From Micromonospora sp. NBC_01699 (lineage in GTDB: Bacteria > Actinomycetota > Actinomycetes > Mycobacteriales > Micromonosporaceae), in the NCBI RefSeq assembly GCF_036250065.1, contig NZ_CP109199.1, positions 4,216,001 to 4,280,000 of the forward strand: a stretch of 64,000 nt of DNA. Reading direction: 5' to 3'. The notes beneath the pieces were generated by a model. The model saw only the letters and a program-made list of their open reading frames with translations. It was not told the DNA's origin and did not search any database. Positions 1-10,300 of this stretch are shown in pieces (within the stretch, counting starts at the first letter, position 1; each line of letters begins with the position of its first letter). The translations under genes were made by a program, and so were the position numbers.

Positions 1-2
1 CG

Positions 3-1568
3 ACCTTCCTCGGTAACCACGACATGGGCCGGATCGGCAGCTTCGTCGCCGCCGACAACCCCGGCGCGGACGACACCGAGCTGCTGGCCCGCGACCGCCT
101 GGCGCACGAGCTGATGTACCTGTCCCGGGGCAACCCGGTGATCTACTACGGCGACGAGCAGGGCTTCACCGGTCCCGGCGGGGACCAGGCCGCCCGGCAG
201 ACGATGTTCGCCAGCCAGGTTCCGGCGTACCTCGACGACGACCTGATCGGCACCGACGCCACCCACGGGCAGGACAACTTCGTGCCCGGCCACCCGCTCT
301 ACCGGTCGATCAGCCAGCTCGCCGCGCTCACCCGTACCCACCCGGCCCTGCGCGACGGCGCCCACCAGCACCGGTACGCCACCGACGGTCCGGGCGTCTA
401 CGCCTACTCCCGGCTCGACCGGTCCGAGCAGCGCGAATACGTGGTGGCGACGAACAACAGCGAACAGCCGCAGACCGCGGCCATCCCGACCTACCTCGCC
501 GACCACACCTTCACCCCGGTGTACGGCGACGGCCCGCGCCGGGTACGCACCGGCAACGACCGGAAACTGACCCTGACCGTGCCGCCGCTGAGCACCCTGG
601 TCTACCGGTCGACCGGGCGACTGCCCGGGTCGAAGGCGGCACCGGCGATCTCGCTGGGCGCACCCGTACCGACCGCCGAGACACCGGGCCGGATCCGGGT
701 CGCCGCCGACGTGGCCGGATCCTCGTTCAACGAGGTCACCTTCGAGGCCCGGATCGGTAACAACGGCCGGTGGGAGCCGATCGGCACCGACGACACGACG
801 CCGTACCGGGTGTTCCACGACGTTTCCGGGCTGGCCCCGGGCACGCCGGTGCAGTACCGGGCGGTGGTACTCGACAACAACCGGCACACCGCGCGGACCG
901 GGGTCCGCACCACCACCGTGCCCGCGCCGGCACTGGCCATCGCCGCACCGGCCGAGGGCAGCGGCGTACGCGGAAGGGTCGAGGTGCGGGCCACCGCGGA
1001 CCCGGACCGGGCGACGCACGTCGTCGCCGTCGAACGCCGGGTCGCCAACGGTACGTGGCAGCGGATCGGTACCGACGACTCGGCACCGGTCTACACCGTC
1101 TTCGACGACCTCACGCCGCTGAACCTGGCCGCCGACACGGTGGTCGAGTACCGGGCGATCCTCACCGAGCCCAACGGCACCCGGATCACCAGTCCCACCC
1201 GGCGGGTACGCGCCGCCGGACCACCGATCAGCACCACCACCCTGCACTACCTGCGGCCGGCCGGTGACTACGGGCAGTGGGGGTTGCACCTGTGGGGCGA
1301 CGCGGTCGACCCGGCGACCCTGGCCACCATCGGCTGGGACCGCCCGCTGCCGCCGACCCGGATCGAGAACGGCTGGGCCGAGTACGACATCCCGCTGGTC
1401 GACGACACCCGACCGGTCAACTTCATCATGCACCTGCCCAACGGCGACAGCGTGCCGTCGACCCGTGAACCCGGCGGCGACCGCGCGTTCCTGCCGCTGG
1501 ACCGCCCCGAGGTCTGGATCGTCCAGGGCGACCCGACCGTCTACTCCGGCCCGCCGGCCGGGCGCTGA
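3..1568 (+). CDS. GH13 alpha-amylase/pullulanase-like enzyme, 3' part only
   Basis: The reading frame is open from the first bases of the window, so the N-terminus and most of the catalytic barrel are missing; 521 residues remain. It opens with TFLGNHDMGR, the GH13 conserved region IV with the His-Asp pair that binds substrate, followed by NPVIYYGDEQGF at the end of the barrel and an all-beta C-domain. Two Ig/FnIII-like modules follow (about residues 225-300 and 315-400), sharing a W.PIGTDD-type strand. The last 110 residues (LHYLRPAGDYGQWGLHLWGD onward) match the pullulanase-associated PUD/CBM41 alpha-glucan-binding domain. The role is probably extracellular hydrolysis of starch, pullulan or glycogen. 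A strong hairpin follows the stop codon. Family assignment is firm; exact substrate specificity cannot be judged without the missing part. Confidence 0.88.
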   Translation, partial: TFLGNHDMGRIGSFVAADNPGADDTELLARDRLAHELMYLSRGNPVIYYGDEQGFTGPGGDQAARQTMFASQVPAYLDDDLIGTDATHGQDNFVPGHPLYRSISQLAALTRTHPALRDGAHQHRYATDGPGVYAYSRLDRSEQREYVVATNNSEQPQTAAIPTYLADHTFTPVYGDGPRRVRTGNDRKLTLTVPPLSTLVYRSTGRLPGSKAAPAISLGAPVPTAETPGRIRVAADVAGSSFNEVTFEARIGNNGRWEPIGTDDTTPYRVFHDVSGLAPGTPVQYRAVVLDNNRHTARTGVRTTTVPAPALAIAAPAEGSGVRGRVEVRATADPDRATHVVAVERRVANGTWQRIGTDDSAPVYTVFDDLTPLNLAADTVVEYRAILTEPNGTRITSPTRRVRAAGPPISTTTLHYLRPAGDYGQWGLHLWGDAVDPATLATIGWDRPLPPTRIENGWAEYDIPLVDDTRPVNFIMHLPNGDSVPSTREPGGDRAFLPLDRPEVWIVQGDPTVYSGPPAGR

Positions 1569-1585
1569 ACGTTTCGTCTCCGCTG

Positions 1586-1619
1586 CCGCCGGGGCTGACC
1601 GCACGGTCGGCCCCGGCGG
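1586..1619 (+). terminator. Hairpin terminator after the GH13 gene
   Basis: A 15-bp stem (1586-1600 paired with 1605-1619, one G-T wobble) closes a 4-nt GCAC loop, 17 nt after the amylase stop codon. There is no U-tract, as is common for actinobacterial terminators. It lies between convergent genes, so it may act in both directions. Confidence 0.7.
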
Positions 1620-1674
1620 GGCACGGGCGGATTCCGTGGCCGCCGGTGTTTCCGTTCGCGGGTCTGGTGGCGAC

Positions 1675-2610
1675 TCAGGGCCGGAAGGTGCGGCGGTAGG
1701 TCTCGGGCGGCACCCCGAGCTGATGGCCGAAGTGGCGGCGCAGCGTCGTCGCGGTGCCCATGCCCGTCCGCGCCGCGACCTGCTCGACGCTCAGGTCGGA
1801 GGTCTCCAGCAACTCCTGTGCCCGCCGGATCCGCTGGGTCAGCAGCCAGCGCAGTGGGCTCGTCCCGGTCACCGCGTTGAAGTGCCGGGCCAGGTTGCGC
1901 GAGCTCATCCCGGCCTCCCGCGCCAGGTCACGCACCGTCAACGGACGGTCGACGCGTTCCAGCGCCCAGGCCATCAGGCCGGCGAGCACGTTGTTCCGGC
2001 CGTACCCGACGGCGGCCGGGATGAACTGCGCCTGTCCGCCCGGACGGTGCGGCGGCACCACCAGGCTGCGCGCCAGCGCGTTGGCCACCGCCGTGCCATG
2101 GTCGATCCGGACGAGATGCAGGCAGAGGTCCAGACCGGCCGCCTTGCCGGCCGAGGTGAGCACGTCACCCTCGTCGACGTAGAGCACGTCGGCGTCGACG
2201 CGTACCGCCGGGTACCGGTCGTGCAGCAGGGCGGTGTGCGCCCAGTGGGTGGTCGCGCGTCGGCCGTCGAGCAGACCGGCCTCGGCGAGCACGAACGCGC
2301 CCGTACACAGCGAAGCCACCCGGGCACCGGCCCGGTGGGCCGCCCGGACGGCGTCGACCAGCGCCCGCGGTGGGGGTTCGGCGACGTCGCGACAGGACGG
2401 GACGATCACCGTGTCGGCGTCGGCCAGCCCGTCCAGGCCGTGCCGGATGCCGGCTCTGAGCCAGCCGCCGACCTCCGCGTCGTCCTGACCGCAGATGGTG
2501 AAGTCGTACCACGGGGTGCCCAGACCTCGGTCGACGCCGAAGACCTCGCAGGCGGCGGCGAGTTCGAACAGGGGTGTGCCGTCGGCGACGGCCAGGGCAA
2601 CCGAGCGCAT
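1675..2610 (-). CDS. GlxA-type AraC-family transcriptional regulator (DJ-1/PfpI domain + HTH)
   Basis: The 311-residue protein has an N-terminal DJ-1/PfpI amidase-like domain (about residues 1-180, start MRSVALAVADG; nucleophile-elbow cysteine in ASLCTGAFVLAEAGLL) and a C-terminal AraC double helix-turn-helix (about 205-305; LTVRDLAREAGMSSRNLARHF and EQVAARTGMGTATTLRRHFG). This is the GlxA architecture. The ATG at 2610 was chosen because the DJ-1 fold begins there and the upstream in-frame residues are not protein-like. The gene is divergent from the saccharopine-dehydrogenase-like gene across 71 bp that hold a clear inverted repeat, which suggests it controls that gene and itself. The ligand is unknown. 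Confidence 0.9.
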   Translation of the reverse strand: MRSVALAVADGTPLFELAAACEVFGVDRGLGTPWYDFTICGQDDAEVGGWLRAGIRHGLDGLADADTVIVPSCRDVAEPPPRALVDAVRAAHRAGARVASLCTGAFVLAEAGLLDGRRATTHWAHTALLHDRYPAVRVDADVLYVDEGDVLTSAGKAAGLDLCLHLVRIDHGTAVANALARSLVVPPHRPGGQAQFIPAAVGYGRNNVLAGLMAWALERVDRPLTVRDLAREAGMSSRNLARHFNAVTGTSPLRWLLTQRIRRAQELLETSDLSVEQVAARTGMGTATTLRRHFGHQLGVPPETYRRTFRP

Positions 2611-2644
2611 GTCCGAAACTGTACGGGACCCGTCGTTGCGGACA
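2610..2644. promoter_or_regulatory. Candidate operator between GlxA-type regulator and reductase
   Basis: TGTCCGAAAC (2610-2619) and GTTGCGGACA (2635-2644) form an inverted repeat matching at 9 of 10 positions across a 15-nt spacer. A second perfect palindrome, ACGGG-A-CCCGT (2623-2633), is nested almost at the same centre. The position between two divergent starts fits a regulator binding site. That the adjacent AraC-family protein binds it is inference. Confidence 0.5.
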
Positions 2645-2681
2645 CTGGTCGCATCCGATCGTCGAGACGACGCTGAACACC

Positions 2682-3617
2682 ATGAAAAAACGAGTCGCGG
2701 TCGTCGGCGCCGGGGGCCACACGGGCGGTTTTGTCGTCGCCGAGCTACAGCGGCGGGGCATGACACCGATCCCCTGCGGGCGCGCCACCGACCTGGACCC
2801 GGCGCTCCGGAACGCCGACGCCGTGATCAACTGTGCCGGGCCGTTCGCGGCCACGGCCGTCCGGGTGATCGAGTCCGCGATCCGGGTCGGGATCCCCTAC
2901 CTCGACGTCACCGCCGAGGTCGAGGTCGTGACGGACACCTTCGCCGACTACGCCGGGGCCGGCATCCCGATCGTGCCGGCGGCGGCGTTCTACGGCGGTC
3001 TCGGAGACCTGCTCGCCACCTCGGCGATGGGAGACTGGCCCGCGGCCGACGAGGTGACCATCGCGTACGCCCTCAGCGGTTGGCGGCCCACCCCCGGCAC
3101 CCGGGCGACGGGGCGGGTCTCCGCCCAGCGCCGGAACGGACGACGGATCGCCTACACCGGCCACCGGCTGCGGTTCCGCGAGGGAGACGCGCCCCGTACC
3201 GAGTGGACCTTCCCGGACCCGATCGGCACCCGCCCGGTCGTCGGCGAGGTCACGATGGCCGACAGCGCCACCATTCCGACGCATCTGTTCACGGCCGACA
3301 TCCGCACGTACATGTCGAGCAACGCGCTCGACGACCTGCACGCCCCGGACCCGTCGGGGCCGGTCGCGGTCGACGAGCGCCGCCGCTCGGCGCAGACCTT
3401 CCTGGTCGAGGTCGTCGTACGGTCGGGTGACACGCAACGTCGCGCGGTGGCCAGCGGCCGGGACATCTACGCGGTCACCGCGCCCCTGGTCATCGAGGCC
3501 GCCGCCCGGATACTGGCCGGAACGGGTGACGCGGCCGGTGTCGCCTCGGTCGGCGCGCGTTTCGACGCACCGGACTTCCTGGTCTCGCTCACGCCGGACC
3601 AGCTGACCCTCGGATGA
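2682..3617 (+). CDS. Saccharopine dehydrogenase-like NAD(P)-binding oxidoreductase
   Basis: The 311-residue protein begins with a Rossmann nucleotide-binding motif (KKRVAVVGAGGHTGGFVVAEL). The segment NADAVINCAGPFAATAVRVIESAIRVGIPYLDVTAE is shared with saccharopine-dehydrogenase-like and trans-acting enoyl-reductase-like proteins. The ATG at 2682 is the family start directly before the Rossmann strand. The substrate is unknown; plausibly a small ketone or aldehyde. It is divergent from a GlxA-type regulator with a shared operator candidate, so it is probably that regulator's target. It is convergent with the next gene with no spacer between the stop codons. Confidence 0.82.
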   Translation: MKKRVAVVGAGGHTGGFVVAELQRRGMTPIPCGRATDLDPALRNADAVINCAGPFAATAVRVIESAIRVGIPYLDVTAEVEVVTDTFADYAGAGIPIVPAAAFYGGLGDLLATSAMGDWPAADEVTIAYALSGWRPTPGTRATGRVSAQRRNGRRIAYTGHRLRFREGDAPRTEWTFPDPIGTRPVVGEVTMADSATIPTHLFTADIRTYMSSNALDDLHAPDPSGPVAVDERRRSAQTFLVEVVVRSGDTQRRAVASGRDIYAVTAPLVIEAAARILAGTGDAAGVASVGARFDAPDFLVSLTPDQLTLG

Positions 3618-4232
3618 CTACTCTCCCGCGGGTACCCGGTCCTTGACGTCGTCGTAGCCGACCTTGCCGGGTGCCGGGCTGAGCGAGTAGATCACCCGGA
3701 TCGCGCCCGTCGGGAACGCCTCCGTCGCCGTCATCCTCAGGTGGTACGGCGTGTCACCCTCGTCGAACAGCCGGCGGCCCTTACGCGCCGCCACCGGGTG
3801 CACCAGCAGACGCAGCTCGTCAACCAGCCCGGCGGCGAGCAGTTGCTGCACCACGGAGATCGACCCGGGGATGAGGATGCCCTTGATGCCCGCATCGGCC
3901 TTGAGCGAGGCGACGGCGTCGGGGAGGTCGCCGCCGATCAGCTCCGAGTTACGCCAGGAGAAGGTCAGCGGTTGGCGCGAGACGACCACCTTGCGCACGT
4001 CCCCGAGCTGCTTGGCGAACGGCGCGTCGTCCCCACCCGCGGCCTCGCGGTCGGGCCAGGCCCCGGCGAAGCTGTCGTAGGTCTCGCGGCCGATGAGCAG
4101 CACGTCGGCGGTGTCGTAGTCCTCGCCGACGGCGCGGCCCATGTTCTCGTCGAAGTACGGGAAGTGCCATTCGGGGTCGATCTCGGCGACACCGTCGGCC
4201 GAGATGAACAGCGTCGAGATGACCTTTGCCAC
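3618..4232 (-). CDS. Dihydrofolate reductase / RibD C-terminal-domain family protein
   Basis: The 204-residue protein starts VAKVISTLFISADGV and carries ADVLLIGRETYDSFAGAWP, KVVVSRQPL and GSISVVQQLLAAGLVDELRLLVHPV. These are the NADPH-binding and core strands of the RibD C-terminal (bacterial bifunctional deaminase-reductase) fold, common in stand-alone actinobacterial 'dihydrofolate reductase family' proteins. The physiological substrate of these paralogues is generally unknown. The GTG at 4232 was chosen: it has AAGGGA about 10 nt upstream and the family start follows at once. It is monocistronic. Confidence 0.85.
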   Translation of the reverse strand: MAKVISTLFISADGVAEIDPEWHFPYFDENMGRAVGEDYDTADVLLIGRETYDSFAGAWPDREAAGGDDAPFAKQLGDVRKVVVSRQPLTFSWRNSELIGGDLPDAVASLKADAGIKGILIPGSISVVQQLLAAGLVDELRLLVHPVAARKGRRLFDEGDTPYHLRMTATEAFPTGAIRVIYSLSPAPGKVGYDDVKDRVPAGE

Positions 4233-4310
4233 CGGGGAAGTCCCTTCGAGTCGGGTGCTGTCGGCAGGTAGGCCGACAGCACCCCAACCTATCGCCACGG
4301 GTGGCAGCTG

Positions 4311-4351
4311 TGTGGCGGTCTACTGCCGTTCAGGGGCAGTAGACCGCCACA
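4311..4351 (-). terminator. 17-bp perfect hairpin terminator after the ThuA multidomain gene
   Basis: Positions 4311-4327 pair perfectly with 4335-4351 (17 bp) around a 7-nt loop, 12 nt beyond the stop codon of the minus-strand gene ending at 4363. There is no U-tract. It also separates that gene from the start region of the RibD-like gene transcribed in the same direction downstream. Confidence 0.8.
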
Positions 4352-4362
4352 GCGGTGGTGGG

Positions 4363-7300
4363 TCAGGAGGCGTACGCCTCGAACTCGGAGAGTTGTCCGG
4401 CGGGCCAACCCGTGTTGCCGGTGAAGGTCAGCCGCAGGTAACGCTGTGACGTGCCCTGGAAGGTGATCGTCACGGTGTTACCGGTGGCCGGGTTGAAGGT
4501 GTAGCCGGCCGAGCCGACCACCGTCGAGAACGTCGTCCCGTTGGTGGAACCGAGCACCGACAGGGTCTGGGTACGGGTCCCCCAGTCCGTTGCCGGTGGC
4601 AGCTTGAGCACCACCCGGGACACCGTCACCGCCGAGCCCAGGTCGACCGTGAGCGACTGCGGGAACGCGTTGTTCGCGGACTCCCAGTAACTCGACGCGT
4701 TGCCGTCGACCGTGTTGCCGGGCACGTAGTTCTGGCTGGTGCTGGTCGCGGTGACCGGGCGGCCCGCCGCCAGGTTGGCGTTGGTGGCGGTGCCGGTGCC
4801 GGACAGCGCCACCGTGAGCGGGCTGCCCGGCGCGTTCGAGGCCACCGACAGGGTGCCCGTACGGGCCCCGGTGGCGGTGGCGGTGAACGTCACGTTGACC
4901 GTGCAGGACGCCCCGGCCGCCAGGGACGAGCCGCAGGTGTTCGACTGGGCGAAGTCCCCGGTGGCGGTGACGCCGGTGAGGGTCGCCGCCGCCGTACCGG
5001 TGTTCGACACCGTCACCGCGCTGGCCGGACTGGGCGATCCGACCGTACGGCTGCCGAACGACAGGGTGCCGGGCGAGACCGACAGCACCGGTCCCCCGGT
5101 GCCGCCGCCGGCGTACACCTCGAACTCCGACAGCTGGGCCGCCGGCCAACCGGTGTTGCCGGTGAAGGTCAACCGCAGGTAGCGGCGGGCCCCGGCCGGC
5201 AGGTTGAGGGTGACCGTGTTGGCTCCGGCCGGGTTGAAGGTGTAGCTGGCCGAACCGAGCACGGTCGAGTACGACGTGCCGTCCGTGGAGCCGAGTACGG
5301 ACAACGTCTGGTTGCGGGTCTCCCAACCCGGCGGCAGCTTGAGCACCGCCCGGTTGACCGTCACCGCCGCGCCGAGGTCGACCGTCAGCGACTGCGGGAA
5401 CGCGTTGTTGGCGCTCTCCCAGTAACTCGACGCGTTGCCGTCGACCGTGTTGCCGCCGCCGTACCCCTGGTTGGAACTGGTGGCGGTGACCGGGCGGCCG
5501 GCGGCCAGGTTGCCGCTGGGGGTGACGCCGGTGCCGGTCAACGGCACGGTCAGCGCGGTCCCGGTCGTCGGGGTGACCGTCAGCGTTCCGCCGCGGGACC
5601 CGGCGGCGGTCGGCCGGAACGTGACGTTGACGGTGCAGGTGGCACCGGCGGCCAGCGACGAGCCACAGGTGTTGGTCTGGCTGAAGTCACCACCGGTGAC
5701 CACGCCGGTCAGCGTCACCGCGGCGGTGCCGGTATTGCGTACCGTCACGGCCTGGGCGGCGCTGCTGGTGTTGACGTTCTGCGGGCCGAAGGTGAGGCTG
5801 GTCGGTTGCGCGACCAGTCCACCACCGCTGCCGGCGCGCCGCCGCTCGAACTCGGCCGCCCAGTACGCGGTCCGGTCCAGGTACGCCGTCTCCGCCGACG
5901 CCCCGGTGCGCCCGTACGCGCCGGAGTAGGTCTGGTAGTTGAACCCGGTCGGCGGCGTGCTCCGGGCCGGTTCGAGGGTCGAGCCCTCGTGCCACTCGTT
6001 GAACGAGGTGATCGACACCCAGGTGGGCAGCCCACCGGTGGTCGTACCCAGGGCGTTGTTCCACACCTGGTCGTAGGTGGCGCCGTTGTTGCGGGCCAGC
6101 GTGGGGGTGGTGTTGCCGGGCACGGCCCGGTCGTCGATGTAGCCGGGGCCGATCGACGGCGCCCAGATCAGGTTGTTCGCCCTCGCGTAGGCGCTGGCGT
6201 TCGCCCAGCCCGGCGCGGTCGTCGCGGCGATCGCGTCGTAGGTGTACATGCCGGAGAAGCCGGCGATCTTCGAGGTGTCGGTGGTCTGGGCCAGGATGAT
6301 GTTGTTCGCGTTGACCTGGCTCAGCGCCGACCAGTCCGGGACGTTCAGGCTCTCGAAGACGTAGAACGCCGGCCGGTTGCCCTGGTCGGCCGCCCGGTAG
6401 AAGGCCGGGTGGCCGCCGTACCGGGTGTTGATGTAGTTGATGTCGGCCACGGTCGAGGCGCCGGTGCGACCGCTGTACGGCTCCAGGTGCCAGGCGATCT
6501 TGATGCCCTGCTGAGCCGCCGCGTTCATCACCGTGGTTACCAGGTTGTCCTCGTACGAGCCCTGGCCCCACCAGGAGTAGACGAGCACGTTCGCACCGGA
6601 CTGCTTCACCCAGGTCATGTGCTGCGCGAGCACCGCCGGGTCACCCGAGTCGTACGCGCCCAGGGTCGGGTAGAAGTCGGCCCCGACGTCGTTGGGCGGG
6701 GTCCGCCCACCCTGCTGCCAGTGCCGCCAGCCGCCGTTGGGTCCGGTCGGGCTGCCGTACCACGGGTAGTAGAACAGGTGCACGTTCGACGATCCGGTCG
6801 GTGCCGGGCCACCGGTCACGGTGATCACGACGTTGGCGGTGCTGCGGGCACCACGGGCGTCGGTCACGGTCAGCGTCGCGGTGAAGGTGCCGGCGCTGGC
6901 GTACGTGTGGGTGGTGTTGGCGGTGTTCGCCGTACCGCCGTCGCCGAAGCTCCAGGCGTACGTCAACGGGGTGTCACCCTCGGCGTCGGTGGCGCTGCCG
7001 GTGAACGTCACCTGAAGCGGTGCGGCGCCCGACGTCGGCGTCGCCGCCGCGGTCACCTGCGGCGGGGTGTTGCCACCCAGCCCCGGCCCGACGAAGTCCA
7101 CCCAGTTGACGTTGAACAGGGCGGTTCCGGCCGCCGTGCCCGCCGCGGCCTTCGCCACGAAGAACAGCGGCCCGGTCGTGGTGCTCGCGGCCAGCGGTAC
7201 GGTCAGGTCGGTGAAGTTCTGCCACCCGCCGGTGTTCGGCACGCTCACCGAGCCGAGCAGTGTCCCGGTCGCCGACCCGGTACGCACCTCGACCGTGCCG

Positions 7301-10300
7301 CCGGTGCTGCCCGAACTCGCCCGCAGCCGCAGCGACTGGATCCCGGTGAGGTTGGTCGGGGTGAACGACCAGAAGTCGCCGTTCTCGATGAAGGCGATGT
7401 TCTGGAAGCCGCCCTGCGGGTCGGTGGTGGTCTCCCGCTGCACGCCCTCGGTACCGCCGGTGGGTGCGCCGGGAATCCGGCCGGTGCCGTTGAAGTACTC
7501 GGCCTGCTTGCGCTTGGGCTGCAACTGGACCAGCGACCTGCCGGTCAGCGGAGCGGCACCGCCGGGTCCGCCGAGGTCGGTGTAGGTGGCCTCCAGTACG
7601 GCGAAGATGTTCGCGTCACCGCCGTGCCCACTGTCCAACGAGGTCTGGATGCTGCCCGAACACCCGGTCCGCTGCTGCAACGGGTGCGCGTGCTCGTCGT
7701 GGCCGAGCAGGTACTGCAACGTCACCCGGGCGCAGTCGATGGTGCCGCCGTCCGGGTCGGTGACGGTCACCGAGTAGTTCACCTGGGCGCCCCAGTCGAA
7801 GAACCCACCGTTGGGCGGCAGGGTCAGGTTCACCACCGGTGCGGTGTTGCCGACCGTGATCGGTACGTTCGCCACCGCGCTACGGCCACCGGGGTCGGTC
7901 ACCGTCAACTGGGCGGTGAAGTTGCCGTTGGTGGTGTACGTGTAGCTCGGGTTCGGCTGGGTCGAGGTGCCGCCGTCGCCGAAGCGCCACGCGTACGTGA
8001 TCGGTTGCCCCTCCGGGTCCCGCGACCCGGCGCTGCTGAACTGCACGGTGAGTGGCGCCCGGCCGCTGACCGGTTGCGCGCTCGCGGCGGCGATCGGCGC
8101 CGGGTCGACGGCCCGGTAGTCGATCCGGTAGATGCCGGAGTCGTCGTTGTTGCCGCCGAAGCCGCTGCCCCACTCGATCAGGTAGAGCGCGCCGTCCGGG
8201 CCGAAGTCGAAGTCCATCGGTCGGACCGTCGACATGCCGGTCAGCAGCTGGTTGATGTCCACCAGCGACTTCCCGTCGGCGCTGACCTGCATGGTGTACA
8301 ACTTGTTCTGGTTCCACTCGCCGAAGATCGCCTTGCCGTCGTAGTACGCCGGCCACTTGCGGCTGGAGGCGAGGCTCGGGTCGTACCGGTAGACCGGGCC
8401 GGCCATCGGCGCACCGCCGCCACCCAGTTCGGGGAAGAGCGGGTTGGCGTCGTAGTCGTAGTCGACCGTCGCCGGAACCACCGGCGGCAGGGTGGTCAGG
8501 CCGGTGTTGTTCGGCGAGTTGTTGACCGGTGCCGCGCAGTTGAACGCCGGACCGTTCGGCCCGTTCGGGAACGTGTAGTCCCGGTACGCGGCGTTCCTGC
8601 CGACACAGTACGGCCAGCCGTAGTTGCCGGCCTGGCCGACGATGTTCCACTCCACCGTGTTGCCGGGCCCCCGGTCGGCGTTGGCCTGCCCGTCGGGGCC
8701 GTAGTCGGCCACGTAGAGCACGTTCGTCCTCGGGTCGACGCCGATCCGGAACGGGTTGCGGAAGCCCATCGCGTAGATCTCGGGACGGGTCTGCGCGGTG
8801 CCCGGTGCGAAAAGGTTGCCGGCCGGCACGGTGTAGGTGCCGTTCGCCTGCGGGCGGATCCGGATCACCTTGCCGCGCAGGTCGTTGGTGTTGCCGGAGC
8901 TGCGCTGGGCGTCGAAGTCCTGCCGCCCGGCCCGCTCGTCGATGGGCGTGAAGCCACCGGACTCGAACGGGTTGGTGTTGTCACCGGTGGCGAGGTACAG
9001 GTTGCCGGCGCTATCGAAGGTCATCGTGCCGCCGGAGTGGCAGCAGGTGTTGCGCTGGGTGTCGACCTGGAGCACCACCCGCTCGCTGGCCAGGTCGAGG
9101 GTGTCGCCGGTCACGGTGAACCGGGACAGCAGGTTGCGCGCCGCCCCGCCGTTGGGCGAGTAGTACAGGTAGACCCAGCCGTTGGTGGCGAAGTTCGGAT
9201 CGAGGGTGAGGCCGAGCAGCCCGTCCTCGTTGCCGGTGAAGACGTTCAGCGTGGCGGCGGTGACCGTGGTCCGGGTGTCCGGCTTGATGATCCGCAGCCG
9301 GCCGTCACGTTCCAGGTAGAAGACCCGGCCGTCCGGCGCGATGTCCAGCTCCATCGGATTGCTCGTGTTGCTGTCCAGGGTCACCTTCTCGAAACCACTG
9401 GTCTGGGTCGCCCCACAGTCGGCCGCGACCACCCCGGCCGCCGTCTGGATGCCGCCGAGCAGGTGGGACCGGAACTGCGGATCCGCGTACGACTCGTTGG
9501 TGTGACCGCCGCCGGTGTACCAGGACCGGCCCCCGTCGTAGTTCTTGCACCAAGCGGTCGGGTGATCGGCACCCATCGCCCCCGTACCTGGGGTGTAGCT
9601 CGACTCGTCGATGCTGGCCAGCACGTGCGCCGAGCTACGTGGGTTGGTCCGGAAGTTGTACCACTCGTCGAAGCGGCTCCACCGGGCCGGCAACGCGGCG
9701 GTGGACGGGTGGGCCGGATCCTCCACCTTGACCGTCGCCTGCTGGTTCGCCGGGTGGCTGGTGAAGTACGCGCCGACCAGGTTGCCGTACCAGGACCAGT
9801 CGTACTCGGTGTCGGCCGCGGCGTGGACGCCGACGTAGCCGCCACCGGCCCGGACGAACCGCTCGAACGCGGCCTGCTGGGTGGGGTCGAGCACGTCGCC
9901 GGTGGTGGAGAGCCAGATGACCGCCCGGTAGCGGGCCAGGTTGGCGTCGGTGAACGCGGTCGCGTCCTCGGTCGCGTCGACGGTGAAGTCGTTCGCCGCG
10001 CCGAGTTGCTGGATCGCGGTGATCCCGGCGGGGATCGAGTCGTGCCGGAATCCGGCCGTCTTCGAGAACACCAGCACCGAGTACGCCGCCGCGGCGGCAA
10101 CCCCCGCCTGCCCGACGCCCACACTGTTCCCGGTGTCCCCGGCCTTCCCGGCCTTCCCGGTGTTCCCGGTGTTCCCGGTGTTCCCGGTGTTCCCGGTGTT
10201 CCCGGTGTTCCCGGTGTTCCCGGTGTTCCCGGTGTTCCCGGCCTTCCCGGTGTCCTGGGTGGACGCGGTGTTTTGGGCGGACGCGATGTTCTGAGTGGAC

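Noticed and set aside
10143-10250. Regular short repeats resembling a CRISPR array
   Set aside because: The units are 9 bp with no unique spacers and lie in frame within a coding sequence; this is a minisatellite.
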